Source of the DNA: Alistipes sp. | Lineage (GTDB): Bacteria; Bacteroidota; Bacteroidia; Bacteroidales; Rikenellaceae | Length of the DNA stretch: 64,000 nucleotides | Direction of reading: 5' to 3' | NCBI GenBank assembly: GCA_017623115.1 | Contig: JAGAPT010000036.1 | Location: 48,954 to 112,953 of the forward strand | Shown: positions 1-9,960 of the stretch, in pieces | How positions within the stretch are numbered: the first letter of the stretch is position 1 | Layout: each line of letters starts with the position of its first letter | Translations under genes and position numbers: made by a program | The notes under the pieces: generated by a model | The model's database searches: none | Seen by the model: only the letters and a program-made list of their open reading frames with translations | What the model was told of the DNA's origin: nothing

Positions 1-2451
1 CCGCGTGCAGCCGATACGCAGAAGTGCCTGCGTGTGTCGGGTAAACACAACGACCTCGAGGAGGTAGGCCACGATACCTACCACCACACGATGTTCGAGA
101 TGCTCGGTAACTGGTCCTATGGCGATTACTTCAAGAAGGAGGCGATCGAGTGGGCTTGGGAGTTGTTGCATGATGTCTACAAGTTGCCTGCCGAGCGCAT
201 GTACGCCACGGTTTTCGAGGGCTCGGAGGAGGATGGTGTGCCGTTTGACCAGGAGGCCTACGACTATTGGTTGCAGTTCCTGCCGGCCGACCACATCATT
301 CGTGGTAACAAGCACGATAACTTCTGGGAGATGGGCGAAACGGGCCCCTGCGGTCCCTGCTCGGAGATTCACTTCGACCTGCGCGATGAGGCTGAAATTG
401 CCGAGAAGCCGGGTCGCGAGATGGTCAACATGGGTCATCCGCAGGTCATCGAGATTTGGAACCTGGTCTTCATGCAGTTCAACCGCAAGGCCAACGGCTC
501 GCTCGAGGAGTTGCCGGCTCGCAATGTCGATACGGGTATGGGCTTCGAGCGTCTTTGCATGGTGATGCAGGGCAAGAAGTCGAACTACGATACGGATGTC
601 TTCCAGCCGACGATTCAGCGCATCGCCGAGTTCTCGGGCAAGCAGTATGGCGTGGATGAGAAGTGCGATGTGGCGATGCGTGTGATTGCCGACCACCTGC
701 GTGCCATCTCGTTCTCGATTGCCGATGGTCAGCTGCCGTCGAACGTGAAGGCCGGTTATGTGATTCGCCGCATTCTGCGTCGTGCCGTGCGTTACGGTTA
801 CACCTACCTCGGTTTCAACGAGCCGATGCTGTGCAAACTCGTTCCGGTGCTGGTGGCACAGATGGGTGAGCAGTTCCCCGAACTCAAGGCCCAGCAGACA
901 CTCATCGAGAAGGTGATTGAGGAGGAGGAGGCTTCGTTCCTGCGCACGCTGGCTACGGGTATCAACCTGCTGGATGGCGTGATTGCCCGCACGAAAAAGG
1001 AGGGCAAGGAGCGCATCTCGGGTAAGGATGCCTTCGAATTGTACGATACGTTCGGTTTCCCGATTGACCTCACGGAGCTCATCGCTCGTGAGCAGGGTGT
1101 AGGTGTCGACCTGCCCGCCTTTGAGGAGGAGTTGCAGGCCCAGAAGGCGCGTTCGCGCAACGCTGCTGCGGTCGATACCGATGACTGGGTCGAGTTGTTC
1201 CCGCTGCCGCAGAGCGAGTTTACGGGCTATGATACGTTGACCGATGAGGTGAAGATTGCCCGCTATCGTCGTGTGACGTCGAAGGGTAAGACCACCTATC
1301 AGCTTGTCTTCGACCACACGCCGTTCTATGGTAACTCGGGCGGTCAGATGGGCGACACGGGTTACATCGAGAGTGTCAACGAACGTGTGAATATTGTCGC
1401 TACGGAGAAGGAGAATGGGCTGATTATTCACATCGTGACGACCCTCCCGGAGAATCCTGCGGCTGTTTTCACGGCTGTTGTGGATGCCGAGAAGCGTCAG
1501 TCGGCTGCCAATAACCATACGGCTACGCACCTTATGCACGAGGCGCTGCGCACGGTGCTGGGTACGCATGTCGAGCAGAAGGGCTCGCTCGTGACGCCCG
1601 AGTCGCTGCGTTTCGACTTCTCGCACTTCCAGAAGGTAACGCCCGAGGAGTTGCGTGAGGTGGAGCGTCTGGTGAACCGTAAGATTCGTGCCAACCACCT
1701 GCTCGAGGAGAACCGTGAGGCAACGAAGGAGGAGGCCGAGGCTGCCGGAGCAATGATGCTCTTCGGTGAGAAGTATGGCGACAAGGTGCGCATGGTGAAG
1801 TTCGGCTCGTCGGTGGAGTTGTGCGGTGGTACGCACACGAGTGCTACGGGAACGATCGGTCTCTTCAAGATTATCTCGGAGGGTGCCATCTCGGCCGGTG
1901 TACGCCGTATTGAGGCTGTGACGGGCGAGAAGGCCGAGACGATGCTCTACACGATTGAGGATACGATGCGCTCGTTGAGTGAGTCGCTGCACAACTCGCA
2001 GGTGATGCAGGCCGTGCAGAAGATGATCGAGAACAACGAGAGCCTCGCCAAGGAGGTCGAGGAGATGCGCAAGGAGCAGGTCGTGCAGGTGGCCGATCGT
2101 CTCTTTGCTCAACTCAAGGAGCAGGACGAGATGCAGTTGTTGCGTGCCGTACTGCCGCGTCGTGCCGACTTTGTGAAGGATTTGGCCTACAATTTGCGCA
2201 CGCGTGCTCCGCGTCTGGTCTTTGTCGTGGGTGTCGTGAACGACAACAAACCGAACCTTACGATTATGCTGGGCGACGAGATTACGGCACGTGGTGTCAA
2301 TGCCGGTGCTGTAGTGCGTGAGGCTGCCAAGCTGATGCAGGGTGGTGGTGGCGGTCAGGCCTTCTTCGCTACGGCCGGTGGCAAGAACCCCGACGGCTTG
2401 CAGGCTGCTATCGACAAGGCGGTGGAATTGATTGCCGCACAACTCAAATAA
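1..2451 (+). CDS. alaS: Alanyl-tRNA synthetase, 5'-truncated by window edge
   Basis: Charges tRNA-Ala with alanine in the cytoplasm and edits mischarged Ser/Gly. The frame is open from base 1, so the start lies outside; 816 residues remain of a family usually about 870 long, and roughly the first 60 are missing. Visible are the class II catalytic core ([13 protein letters not shown] near the start), the editing-domain zinc motif HLMHE (His510/His514 of the fragment) and the CGGTH motif (Cys608/His612), then the C-terminal domain with a glycine-rich GGGGGQ segment. gpmI follows after 22 bp and is probably co-transcribed. Identification is secure. Confidence 0.98.
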   Translation, partial: PRAADTQKCLRVSGKHNDLEEVGHDTYHHTMFEMLGNWSYGDYFKKEAIEWAWELLHDVYKLPAERMYATVFEGSEEDGVPFDQEAYDYWLQFLPADHIIRGNKHDNFWEMGETGPCGPCSEIHFDLRDEAEIAEKPGREMVNMGHPQVIEIWNLVFMQFNRKANGSLEELPARNVDTGMGFERLCMVMQGKKSNYDTDVFQPTIQRIAEFSGKQYGVDEKCDVAMRVIADHLRAISFSIADGQLPSNVKAGYVIRRILRRAVRYGYTYLGFNEPMLCKLVPVLVAQMGEQFPELKAQQTLIEKVIEEEEASFLRTLATGINLLDGVIARTKKEGKERISGKDAFELYDTFGFPIDLTELIAREQGVGVDLPAFEEELQAQKARSRNAAAVDTDDWVELFPLPQSEFTGYDTLTDEVKIARYRRVTSKGKTTYQLVFDHTPFYGNSGGQMGDTGYIESVNERVNIVATEKENGLIIHIVTTLPENPAAVFTAVVDAEKRQSAANNHTATHLMHEALRTVLGTHVEQKGSLVTPESLRFDFSHFQKVTPEELREVERLVNRKIRANHLLEENREATKEEAEAAGAMMLFGEKYGDKVRMVKFGSSVELCGGTHTSATGTIGLFKIISEGAISAGVRRIEAVTGEKAETMLYTIEDTMRSLSESLHNSQVMQAVQKMIENNESLAKEVEEMRKEQVVQVADRLFAQLKEQDEMQLLRAVLPRRADFVKDLAYNLRTRAPRLVFVVGVVNDNKPNLTIMLGDEITARGVNAGAVVREAAKLMQGGGGGQAFFATAGGKNPDGLQAAIDKAVELIAAQLK

Positions 2452-2473
2452 GTGATTGAAAAAGCAAAGAAAT

Positions 2474-4000
2474 ATGGCTAATAAAGTATTACTGATGATT
2501 CTCGACGGCTGGGGTAACGGCCGTCACGATAAGGCGGATGTCATCTCGGCGGTGCATCCGGAGTATATCTCGAAGATGACCGAGCAGTATCCCCATGCCG
2601 AATTGCGCACCGACGGTGAGAATGTCGGTCTGCCGGAGGGACAGATGGGTAACTCGGAGGTGGGTCACCTCAATATCGGTGCCGGACGTGTGGTCTACCA
2701 GGATCTGGTGAAGATCAACCGCGCCTGCCGCGACAACTCGATTATGCAGAACAAGGAGGTGGTTGCTGCCTTCGAATATGCCAAGGAACACGGCTCGGCT
2801 GTGCATCTGATGGGTCTGACGTCGGATGGTGGTGTGCACTCCTCGCTGGAGCATCTCTTCAAGTTGATTGACATCGCCAAGGCTTACGACATCGAGAAGA
2901 CCTATGCACACTGTTTCATGGATGGTCGTGATACCGACCCGCGTAGCGGTAAGGGCTTCATCGAGCAACTGGAGCAGCACATGGCTACGACGACGGGTAC
3001 GATTGCTACGATTATCGGTCGTTACTACGCCATGGACCGCGATAAGCGTTGGGAGCGTGTGAAGGTGGCCTACGATGCCCTGGTCGAGGGTGTCGGTGAG
3101 CAGGCAACCGATATGGTGGCAGCTGTGCAGGCCTCGTATGACGCCGAGGTAACCGACGAGTTTATCAAGCCGATTGTCAAGGTGGATGGTGCGGGTAATC
3201 CGGTGGGTCTGATTCGCCCGAACGATGTGGTGATCTTCTTCAACTACCGCAACGACCGCGCCAAGGAGTTGACGATTGTTCTCACGCAGGAGGATATGCC
3301 CGAGGCCGGCATGCACACCATGCCGCTCTACTACTGCTGCATGACCCCCTATGATGCCAAATTTACGGGCTTGCATATCCTCTTCGACAAAGAGAACGTG
3401 CAGAACACGATTGGCGAGTGGGTGTCGAAGCAGGGGCTGAGCCAGCTGCGCATCGCCGAGACGGAGAAATATGCCCACGTGACCTTCTTCCTCAATGGAG
3501 GTCGTGAGGATAAGTTTGAGGGTGAGGAGCGCATCCTGGTCGCTTCACCGAAGGTGGCAACCTACGACCTGCAACCCGAGATGTCGGCTCCCGAGGTAGC
3601 CGATAAGTTGGTCGAGGCACTCAATACGCAGCAGTTCGACTTTGTCTGCCTGAACTTCGCCAATGGTGATATGGTAGGCCATACAGGTGTCTACGAGGCC
3701 ATTGTAACGGCTGTGAAGGCAGTTGATAAGTGTGTGGAGAAGGTGGTCGAGGCAGCCAAGCGCAACGGCTACGAGGTGGTGCAGATTGCCGACCATGGAA
3801 ATGCTGACAACGCAGTGAACGCTGACGGCTCGCCCAATACGGCTCACTCGCTCAACCCGGTGCCCATTGTGGTGGTTTCGGAGCGTGTGAAGGCGGTACA
3901 CAATGGTATTCTGGCCGATGTGGCTCCGACGGTGCTCGAACTGATGGGTATTCCCCAACCCGAGCAGATGTCGGGACACTCGCTGGTCGAGTTGAAATAG
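2474..4000 (+). CDS. gpmI: 2,3-bisphosphoglycerate-independent phosphoglycerate mutase
   Basis: Interconverts 3- and 2-phosphoglycerate in glycolysis and gluconeogenesis. At 508 aa it has the normal length for the Mn-dependent alkaline-phosphatase-superfamily enzyme. Asp11 in the LMILDGWG opening and Ser61 in GNSEVGH are the expected metal ligand and phosphoserine nucleophile; ADHGNAD near the C terminus holds further metal ligands. A TTG codon 18 bp upstream could extend the frame, but the ATG giving [13 protein letters not shown] matches the family start. It lies just after alaS and ends at a strong bidirectional terminator. Confidence 0.97.
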   Translation: MANKVLLMILDGWGNGRHDKADVISAVHPEYISKMTEQYPHAELRTDGENVGLPEGQMGNSEVGHLNIGAGRVVYQDLVKINRACRDNSIMQNKEVVAAFEYAKEHGSAVHLMGLTSDGGVHSSLEHLFKLIDIAKAYDIEKTYAHCFMDGRDTDPRSGKGFIEQLEQHMATTTGTIATIIGRYYAMDRDKRWERVKVAYDALVEGVGEQATDMVAAVQASYDAEVTDEFIKPIVKVDGAGNPVGLIRPNDVVIFFNYRNDRAKELTIVLTQEDMPEAGMHTMPLYYCCMTPYDAKFTGLHILFDKENVQNTIGEWVSKQGLSQLRIAETEKYAHVTFFLNGGREDKFEGEERILVASPKVATYDLQPEMSAPEVADKLVEALNTQQFDFVCLNFANGDMVGHTGVYEAIVTAVKAVDKCVEKVVEAAKRNGYEVVQIADHGNADNAVNADGSPNTAHSLNPVPIVVVSERVKAVHNGILADVAPTVLELMGIPQPEQMSGHSLVELK

Positions 4001-4001
4001 C

Positions 4002-4034
4002 AAAAAAGAGTCGGTGAGCCGACTCTTTTTTTTT
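4002..4034. terminator. Bidirectional intrinsic terminator
   Basis: A 13-bp stem AAAAAAGAGTCGG/CCGACTCTTTTTT with a TGAG loop sits between the convergent gpmI and YbaK-like genes. A-rich on one side and T-rich on the other, it can act in both directions. Confidence 0.9.
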
Positions 4035-4036
4035 GT

Positions 4037-4534
4037 TTAGTAGAGCTCGATGAACTCGTAACTATTGCCGACGGCTGCGAGGTAGCGCAGAAACTCCCCC
4101 TGCTCGATGACCACGGTGGCGCGGTTATCGTTCGGGTGGAATGAGAGGGAGGGGTGGTGTCGCAGGTTGGCATCCAAAAAGAGGTGCACATGCTGCTCGG
4201 GGTCGTTGATGAGGCCAAAGGGCGATACCGAGCCCGGGCGCAGACCGAGCCACCGCTCCATGCGTTGCTCGGAGGCAAACGAGAGTTTCCCCTGATGCAG
4301 TCGCTGTTCGAGGTCGTGAATTGCCATCGACTGCTCGCAGTCGAAGCAGACCAGATAGTGGCGGTTGCCCTTGTGGTTGCGGAAAAAGAGGTTCTTGCAG
4401 TGCTTCGAGCCGTCGGCATGCCAATACTGACGGGCAATCTCGATGGTCGGAGCCTCGGGATGCTCATAATAGGTGTAGCGGATGGCGTGGCGGTCGAGGT
4501 AGTCGAAGACCGCCTGCATACGTTCGGTAATCAT
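4037..4534 (-). CDS. YbaK/PrdX-like aminoacyl-tRNA deacylase
   Basis: A 165-residue stand-alone homologue of the prolyl-tRNA synthetase editing (INS/YbaK) domain. Members hydrolyse mischarged tRNA, typically Ala-tRNA-Pro or Cys-tRNA-Pro. The family pattern is visible in SKHCKNLFFRN (the lysine is the usual functional residue), SFASEQRMERWLGLRPGSVSPFGL and the histidine-rich C-terminal part. An upstream TTG would overlap tcdA; the ATG one base after the tcdA stop fits coupled translation better. Last gene of a leftward trio with tcdA and a TatD-like hydrolase. The exact substrate is not readable from sequence. Confidence 0.85.
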   Translation of the reverse strand: MITERMQAVFDYLDRHAIRYTYYEHPEAPTIEIARQYWHADGSKHCKNLFFRNHKGNRHYLVCFDCEQSMAIHDLEQRLHQGKLSFASEQRMERWLGLRPGSVSPFGLINDPEQHVHLFLDANLRHHPSLSFHPNDNRATVVIEQGEFLRYLAAVGNSYEFIELY

Positions 4535-4535
4535 C

Positions 4536-5258
4536 TTACAATTCGCCAATTAAATCACGTATCACCACCGAGGCACACCCGATACCGAATAGGGCAGGGA
4601 TGTAGGAGATGGTGCCCACCTGCGACTTCTTGTTCTGCTCCTCGGAAAGAATCATCGCCCCCTCGCGAATCGGCTCGGGCGAGAAGACGGCTCGAAAACC
4701 CTTGTAGATGCCTATCTTATGCAAGCGTTTGCGCAACATGTGCGCCAATGGGCAGTGGTGGGTCTTCGAGATGTCCTTGATTTCAAGCTGCGTGGGATCG
4801 ACCTTTGCGCCCGCTCCCATCGAACTCACCAGCGGCATCTTGCGCTCCAAGGCGGCCGCAATGAGCGCCAACTTCGGCGAGAGGGTGTCGATGCAATCCA
4901 CCACATAGTCGTAGCGAGCGGCATCGAGCAACGTATAGGTCTCCTCATCCTTGATGTAGCGATTGACGACCGTCAGCTCGATGGCGGGGTTGATGTCGCG
5001 CAGACGCTCGGCCAAGACCTCGGCCTTCGGACGCCCTACGGTCGAGTGTAGGGCCAGCAGTTGGCGGTTGATGTTCGTCAAGCCGACCGTATCGGCATCG
5101 GCCAGCGTCATGCGACCCACGCCCGCGCGGGCAATCATCTCGGCAGCGTAGGCACCCACGCCACCCAGCCCCACCACGAGCACATGTGCCTTGCGGAGCG
5201 TGGCAAGTTTCTCTTCTCCGAGTAGCAACTCGGTGCGTTCTAACCAGTTATCTGTCAT
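4536..5258 (-). CDS. tcdA: tRNA threonylcarbamoyladenosine dehydratase (TcdA/CsdL)
   Basis: E1-like (ThiF/MoeB fold) enzyme that uses ATP to cyclise t6A37 of ANN-decoding tRNAs to ct6A. The nucleotide-binding GLGGVGAYAAE lies at about residues 30-40, followed by DADTVGLTNINRQ and DCIDTLSPK, which are characteristic of TcdA. Length of 240 aa is typical. Its ATG overlaps the upstream hydrolase stop by 4 bp (ATGA), and its stop is one base from the next ATG, so the three genes are translationally linked. Confidence 0.93.
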   Translation of the reverse strand: MTDNWLERTELLLGEEKLATLRKAHVLVVGLGGVGAYAAEMIARAGVGRMTLADADTVGLTNINRQLLALHSTVGRPKAEVLAERLRDINPAIELTVVNRYIKDEETYTLLDAARYDYVVDCIDTLSPKLALIAAALERKMPLVSSMGAGAKVDPTQLEIKDISKTHHCPLAHMLRKRLHKIGIYKGFRAVFSPEPIREGAMILSEEQNKKSQVGTISYIPALFGIGCASVVIRDLIGEL

Positions 5259-5836
5259 TGTTTGTTGAAAATTCGTCTAAAATTAGCCTGTGTCGCTTGC
5301 TGCAAGGCATCGACTGAAACACCTCGCTTCGTGGCAACCTGTACATAGCACTCCTCGATGGGTGTTTGATCTTCGTCGGTCTCGACAAAGAGGCGGTCGA
5401 GGGGGACAATCTGGAGGGCCTCCACCGTCTTGCGTGAAGCGAGCGACCGCATGCCGAAGGAGAGGTAATAGCCTTGTTGCAGGGCCCGTTCGGCCTGCTC
5501 TTTTGAGCCGATGAAGCCGTGAAAAATGACTGCCGGCAGTTGTCGCCCGCTCAGCTGGCGCATCACCTCCTCGAAGGCGCGTACCACATGCAGTACGACG
5601 GGCTTTCGGTGTCGTTCGGCCAAGTCGAGTTGCGCGGCGAAGAGCCGTTCTTGTTGCCCGAAATCGACACCGCAAACTTTGTCCAATCCGATTTCGCCTA
5701 CCGCATCGGCTGCCATTATGGCCTCCTCGCTCGGAAGCATAGCCCCCTCGGTCTGCCATGGGTGGATACCGACCGTACGGATGGTGGTTGCCGTGGTCGG
5801 ATGGTGGGTGTGGATATCGATGTAACGACTATTCAT
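5255..5836 (-). CDS. TatD-family metal-dependent hydrolase
   Basis: Amidohydrolase-fold protein, probably a nuclease/phosphoesterase. Metal ligands are suggested by the N-terminal DIHTHH, by EIGLD (about residue 70), by His near VVLHVVRAFEEV, by FHGF, and by ETDED near the end. At 193 aa it is shorter than E. coli TatD (about 260), as is common in Bacteroidetes members. First gene of the tcdA operon. A TATTTTTG box ends only 4 nt before the ATG, so its message may be leaderless. Confidence 0.87.
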   Translation of the reverse strand: MNSRYIDIHTHHPTTATTIRTVGIHPWQTEGAMLPSEEAIMAADAVGEIGLDKVCGVDFGQQERLFAAQLDLAERHRKPVVLHVVRAFEEVMRQLSGRQLPAVIFHGFIGSKEQAERALQQGYYLSFGMRSLASRKTVEALQIVPLDRLFVETDEDQTPIEECYVQVATKRGVSVDALQQATQANFRRIFNKQ

Positions 5837-5840
5837 GATG

Positions 5841-5848
5841 CAAAAATA
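5841..5848 (-). promoter_or_regulatory. -7 element of the TatD/tcdA operon
   Basis: TATTTTTG on the minus strand matches the Bacteroidetes TAnnTTTG element. Only CATC separates it from the ATG. No clear TTG -33 element is seen at the normal distance, so this is a medium-confidence call. Confidence 0.5.
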
Positions 5849-5924
5849 GCCGTTTTTTCGCTTTCTCCATGCATATTTAATGAAAACTTAACGCTTGAAT
5901 CATCTACAAGAAACATGAGGACAC

Positions 5925-5932
5925 TATTTTTG
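5925..5932 (+). promoter_or_regulatory. -7 element for mgsA
   Basis: TATTTTTG, matching TAnnTTTG, lies 43 bp before the mgsA ATG in the divergent spacer. The closest TTG upstream (5895) is 27 bp away, longer than the usual 19-21, so the -33 match is weak. Confidence 0.45.
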
Positions 5933-5975
5933 CAATTGAGTTAATAGGAAAGATTTAAGAAAAGAAGTTTGCTCT

Positions 5976-6449
5976 ATGGAAAGAAGATTAACTGTGGCAC
6001 TTGTTGCACATGACGCAATGAAACGCGACCTGGCTGAATGGGTCGCTTGGAATTGGGAAAAGCTCCTCGCGCATCGTTTGATTTGTACGGGTACAACCGG
6101 CCGTATTGTTGCAGAAACACTCATGGAGCGTAGAGGCAAAGATGCTGCCAATACACGATTCGATCTTACCATGCTTAAGTCCGGCCCGCTGGGTGGCGAT
6201 CAGCAGTTGGGCGCAATGATCGCCAATAACGAGATAGATATGCTCATCTTCTTTTGGGATCCGATGTCTGCGCAACCGCACGATGTAGATGTAAAGGCGT
6301 TGCTTCGCTTGGCGACGCTCTACAATGTACCCACCGCTATTAATCGCGCATCAGCTGATTTTATCATCTCGTCCTCGCTGATGGCACACACAGATTATAA
6401 GCCGGTCATTAAAGATTATACCTCTTATATCGAACGAACGGTGAAATAA
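5976..6449 (+). CDS. mgsA: Methylglyoxal synthase
   Basis: Converts dihydroxyacetone phosphate to methylglyoxal plus phosphate, a bypass used when phosphorylated sugars accumulate. All main catalytic positions are present: GTTGR (39-43, phosphate binding), SGPLGGDQQ with Asp75, FFWDP with Asp95, and PHDVD with His102 and Asp105; these equal Asp71, Asp91, His98 and Asp101 of the E. coli enzyme. At 157 aa it has normal length. Monocistronic by layout, followed by a hairpin. The fucO product encoded 11 kb away could reduce lactaldehyde formed from methylglyoxal, although that link is inferred. Confidence 0.96.
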   Translation: MERRLTVALVAHDAMKRDLAEWVAWNWEKLLAHRLICTGTTGRIVAETLMERRGKDAANTRFDLTMLKSGPLGGDQQLGAMIANNEIDMLIFFWDPMSAQPHDVDVKALLRLATLYNVPTAINRASADFIISSSLMAHTDYKPVIKDYTSYIERTVK

Positions 6450-6518
6450 CCCTTTCGTTTTGTTTGCCCATTTGACTGTACGATCAGCTGTGCATACCCA
6501 CCTTGGGATTGCTTCTTG

Positions 6519-6549
6519 AGAGCCTGTCTGCCTTTGTCGGACAGGCTCT
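6519..6549 (+). terminator. Probable terminator of mgsA
   Basis: A 10-bp stem AGAGCCTGTC/GACAGGCTCT with an 11-nt loop is followed by TCTTGTCTC, which is only partly T-rich. It lies 70 bp after mgsA. The rest of the 284-bp spacer to nqrA holds only the nqr promoter and an A/T-rich leader. Confidence 0.6.
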
Positions 6550-6626
6550 TCTTGTCTCTATGGTTGCCTTTTCTATGTCTGAGACTTTTCACGGATATAC
6601 TTTTTTGTAAAATAATCCTAACAGGA

Positions 6627-6658
6627 TTCGCTTATGTCGGAAAAAAATTGTATTTTCG
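6627..6658 (+). promoter_or_regulatory. nqr operon promoter
   Basis: TTCG-N20-TATTTTCG resembles the Bacteroidetes TTTG-N19/20-TAnnTTTG promoter with one mismatch in each box. It would give a leader of about 70 nt before nqrA. Confidence 0.55.
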
Positions 6659-6733
6659 CACGCGAAAATTGTGTTAGCACACTAACAATAGGACAAACAC
6701 ATAATTCACAAATAATCAAACACATTAACCATT

Positions 6734-8089
6734 ATGTCGAAAATCATTACTTTACGCAAGGGTCTCGACATCAATCTCGCAGGTGCCGCTGTGCAGCAAC
6801 TGACGGAGCTTCCGTTGGCTGCCGAGTATGGTATCTCGCCGCTCGATTTCGAGGGGGTAACGCCCAAACTGCTGGTTAAGGTGGGTGACGAGGTGAAAGC
6901 AGGTACGCCGCTCTTCTTCAGCAAGAACGATGCGCGCATCCTCTTTACTTCGCCCGTGAGCGGTACGGTGGCTGCCATCAACCGCGGTGAGAAGCGCAAG
7001 GTGCTCTCCGTCACGGTAACGCCCGCCAAGGAGCAGGTCTATGAGGAGTTCCCGAAACTCGATCTGAAGCAGGCTTCGCGCGATGAGATTGTTGAGTTGC
7101 TGCTCAAGGCCGGTCTGTGGCCGATGTTCGTGCAGCGTCCTTATGGCATCATTGCCAATCCTTCGGATGAGCCGAAGGCGATTTTCATCTCGGCATTTGA
7201 TTCGGCTCCGCTGGCTCCCGACTACAACTTCGTGCTGGCTTCGGAGCAGGAGAACCTCGAGGCCGGTATCGCGCTCCTGGGTCGCCTGACCTCGGGCAAG
7301 GTACACCTCTCGGTACGTGCCAAGGCCGAGGGCCAGATGACCGCCTTGAAGGGTGCCGAGTTGCACACCTTCGCCGGTAAGCACCCCGTAGGCAATGTCG
7401 GTGTACAGATTCACCACATCGATCCCATCAACAAGGGTGAGGTGGCTTGGACACTCAATATCCAGGATGTAGCCATCATCGGTCGTTTGGTACGTGAGGG
7501 TAAAGTCGATATGCACAAGACGATTGCGTTGACCGGATCGGAGGTCGAGGCACCGCAATACTACCGCATCGTGGCCGGTGCCCGCATCGACTCGATTGTC
7601 GAGGGTAAAATCAAAGCCCAGCAGGAGGGTGACTCGGTACGCATCATCGCTGGCAACGTATTGACCGGTGTGAAGCGTTCGGCCGAGGAGTTTGTGGCCT
7701 TCTATGCCAATCAGCTCACCATCATCCCCGAGGGTGATAAGTATGAGCTCTTCGGCTGGATGATGCCGCGCTTTAAGAAGTTCTCGGTATCGCGCGCCTA
7801 CTTCTCGTGGCTCTGCCCGAAGAAGCAGTATACGCTCGATACGAACCTCAATGGTGGCGAGCGTCCGTTTGTTGTAACGGGTCTCTACGAGCAGTATCTG
7901 CCGATGGACATCTATCCGATGTATCTGTTGAAGGCTTGCCTGGCAGGCGACATCGACAAGATGGAGAACCTGGGTATCTATGAGGTTGTCGAGGAGGACT
8001 TTGCCTTGTGTGAGTTCGTCGATCCCTCGAAGATCGAGATCCAGCAGGTAATTCGTGATGGTATTAACTTAATGATTAAGGAGGCATAA
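6734..8089 (+). CDS. nqrA: Na+-translocating NADH:quinone reductase subunit A
   Basis: Peripheral cytoplasmic subunit of the six-subunit sodium-pumping NADH:ubiquinone/menaquinone reductase. The N-terminal ITLRKGLDINLAG and the early lipoyl-like region (LVKVGDEVKAGTPLFFSK, SPVSGTV at about 45-85) are typical of NqrA and of the related RnfC. The length of 451 aa is normal and there are no cysteine clusters, which separates it from RnfC. First gene of nqrABCDEF, two bases before nqrB. Confidence 0.97.
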   Translation: MSKIITLRKGLDINLAGAAVQQLTELPLAAEYGISPLDFEGVTPKLLVKVGDEVKAGTPLFFSKNDARILFTSPVSGTVAAINRGEKRKVLSVTVTPAKEQVYEEFPKLDLKQASRDEIVELLLKAGLWPMFVQRPYGIIANPSDEPKAIFISAFDSAPLAPDYNFVLASEQENLEAGIALLGRLTSGKVHLSVRAKAEGQMTALKGAELHTFAGKHPVGNVGVQIHHIDPINKGEVAWTLNIQDVAIIGRLVREGKVDMHKTIALTGSEVEAPQYYRIVAGARIDSIVEGKIKAQQEGDSVRIIAGNVLTGVKRSAEEFVAFYANQLTIIPEGDKYELFGWMMPRFKKFSVSRAYFSWLCPKKQYTLDTNLNGGERPFVVTGLYEQYLPMDIYPMYLLKACLAGDIDKMENLGIYEVVEEDFALCEFVDPSKIEIQQVIRDGINLMIKEA

Positions 8090-8091
8090 CG

Positions 8092-9225
8092 ATGAAGGCA
8101 TTGAGAAATATCGTAGATAAGTTGAAGCCGACCTTCTCCGAGGGAGGAAAGTTGAGCTTTCTGCACTCGACCTTCGAGGGCTTCGAAACCTTCTTGTTTG
8201 TTCCCAACACCACGACGCAGAAGGGTGCGCATATCCGTGACTGTAACGATATGAAGCGCACGATGATCATGGTGATTGTGGCTCTGATTCCCGCTTTCTT
8301 GTTTGGTTGCTACTGGACGGGAGCTCAGGTGGGTTTGGAGGGATTGACCGCCTTCTTCTATGGTCTGGTGCGTATTCTGCCGATGGTGGCTGTATCGTAT
8401 ATCGTCGGTCTGGCCATTGAGTTTTATTTTGCACAGATTCGCGGCCACGAGATCAATGAGGGTTTCCTCGTTTCGGGTCTGCTGATTCCGATGGTGATGC
8501 CCGTATCGACCCCGCTCTGGATGGTTGGTCTGGCTACCGCCTTTGCCGTTGTCTTCGGTAAGGAGGTATTCGGTGGTACGGGTATGAATGTTTTCAACCC
8601 GGCACTCTTGGCACGTGCCTTCGTATTCTTCGCCTACACGCCCCAGATTTCGGGTGAGCAGGTGTGGTACTCGAACTGGACGATGATGGGTGCACAGGTA
8701 GATGGCGTGACGGGTGCTACGGCTCTCGAGAAGCTCGCTACAACCTCGACGCTGGGCGATTGGACCGCTATGGATGCCTTCCTCGGCTTTATCCCGGGCT
8801 CGTTTGGTGAGACCTCGACGCTGGCTATCCTGCTCGGTGCTGTGGTGTTGCTCGGTACGGGTGTCGCTTCGTGGCGTACCATGGTGTCGGTATTCGTCGG
8901 TGGTCTGGCAATGGGTTATCTGTTCCAGCTGACAGGCGTGACGACCTATCCCGCTTGGTGGCATCTGATTGTGGGTGGTTTCGCCTTTGGTGCCGTCTTC
9001 ATGGCTACCGATCCCGTAACCTCGGCTCAGACGAACAAGGGTAAGTACATCGTCGGCTTCATGACCGGTGCTATTGCCGTGCTGATTCGCGTGGTGAACC
9101 CCGCATACCCCGAGGGTATGATGCTCGCTATCCTCTTCATGAATGCCCTGGCTCCGCTGGTGGACTACTTCGTGGTAGAGGCCAACATCAACCGTCGCAA
9201 GAATCGTGTTAAAACCGTTAAATAG
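8092..9225 (+). CDS. nqrB: Na+-translocating NADH:quinone reductase subunit B
   Basis: Integral membrane subunit that forms much of the sodium path and carries a covalent FMN. Many hydrophobic helices are visible after an N-terminal soluble stretch. The flavinylation motif DGVTGAT puts the FMN-bearing threonine at about residue 210 (Thr236 in Vibrio numbering). Length of 377 aa is slightly shorter than in Vibrio. Attachment of the FMN would need an ApbE flavin transferase, which is not in this window. Confidence 0.97.
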   Translation: MKALRNIVDKLKPTFSEGGKLSFLHSTFEGFETFLFVPNTTTQKGAHIRDCNDMKRTMIMVIVALIPAFLFGCYWTGAQVGLEGLTAFFYGLVRILPMVAVSYIVGLAIEFYFAQIRGHEINEGFLVSGLLIPMVMPVSTPLWMVGLATAFAVVFGKEVFGGTGMNVFNPALLARAFVFFAYTPQISGEQVWYSNWTMMGAQVDGVTGATALEKLATTSTLGDWTAMDAFLGFIPGSFGETSTLAILLGAVVLLGTGVASWRTMVSVFVGGLAMGYLFQLTGVTTYPAWWHLIVGGFAFGAVFMATDPVTSAQTNKGKYIVGFMTGAIAVLIRVVNPAYPEGMMLAILFMNALAPLVDYFVVEANINRRKNRVKTVK

Positions 9226-9234
9226 TGGTGCGAT

Positions 9235-9960
9235 ATGAATAAGAACAGTAATACGTATATTGTCATCTATTCGACGGTGATGGTCGTTGTGGTGGCTACG
9301 CTGTTGGCGGTGGCTGCCCTGGCTCTCAAGAGCCGTCAGAATGCCAATATCCTGAATGAGAAGAAAGAGGCTATCCTCGCATCGTTGTCGGCTTCTGACC
9401 AGAACTACGACGAGTATATCACGGCCTATGTGGTAGATGCCGAGGGTCAGCAAATCGAGGGTCAAGACCCGTTGCAGCTCCTCTTTGATCTGAAGACCGC
9501 TTTTGCCGAAAAGACGCTTCCCGTCTTCGAGGCACAGGACGGTCGCATCGTTGTTCCTGTAACCGGTGTAGGTCTGTGGGGCCCGATGTGGGGCTATGTA
9601 GCCTTGGAGCAGGATCGCAATACGATTGCCGGTGTCGTGCTTGACCACGCCGGTGAGACGCCGGGTCTGGGTGCCGAGGTGGCAACGCCGAAGCATCAGG
9701 CCATGTACAAGGGTAAGACGCTCTTTGAGGGCGACGAATTCGTTTCGGTGTCGCTCCGCAAGGGTGGTGCGAAGGATCTTGCTCACGAGGTAGATGCCAT
9801 TTCGGGTGGTACGAAGACCTCGGATGGTGTAACGGCCATGCTGAAAAACAGCCTGGGTGCATACCTGCCGCTGTTGAAGGTTGCTGCTCCGGCTACGGAG
9901 GAGGCCTGCTGTGAGGCTTGCGCCGAGTGTGAAACCAATAAAGTAGAAAACAATGAGTAA
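9235..9960 (+). CDS. nqrC: Na+-translocating NADH:quinone reductase subunit C, with Cys-rich tail
   Basis: Single-span subunit with a periplasmic FMN domain. An N-terminal helix (about 7-30) precedes the FMN-binding domain. The flavinylation motif reads DAISGGTKT with Thr193; most relatives have SGAT, so Gly192 replaces the usual Ala. After the normal domain end the protein continues about 20 residues with Cys225, Cys226, Cys229 and Cys232 in a CCxxCxxC arrangement, which I do not know from characterised NqrC. The end overlaps the nqrD start by 8 bp. Confidence 0.95.
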   Translation: MNKNSNTYIVIYSTVMVVVVATLLAVAALALKSRQNANILNEKKEAILASLSASDQNYDEYITAYVVDAEGQQIEGQDPLQLLFDLKTAFAEKTLPVFEAQDGRIVVPVTGVGLWGPMWGYVALEQDRNTIAGVVLDHAGETPGLGAEVATPKHQAMYKGKTLFEGDEFVSVSLRKGGAKDLAHEVDAISGGTKTSDGVTAMLKNSLGAYLPLLKVAAPATEEACCEACAECETNKVENNE

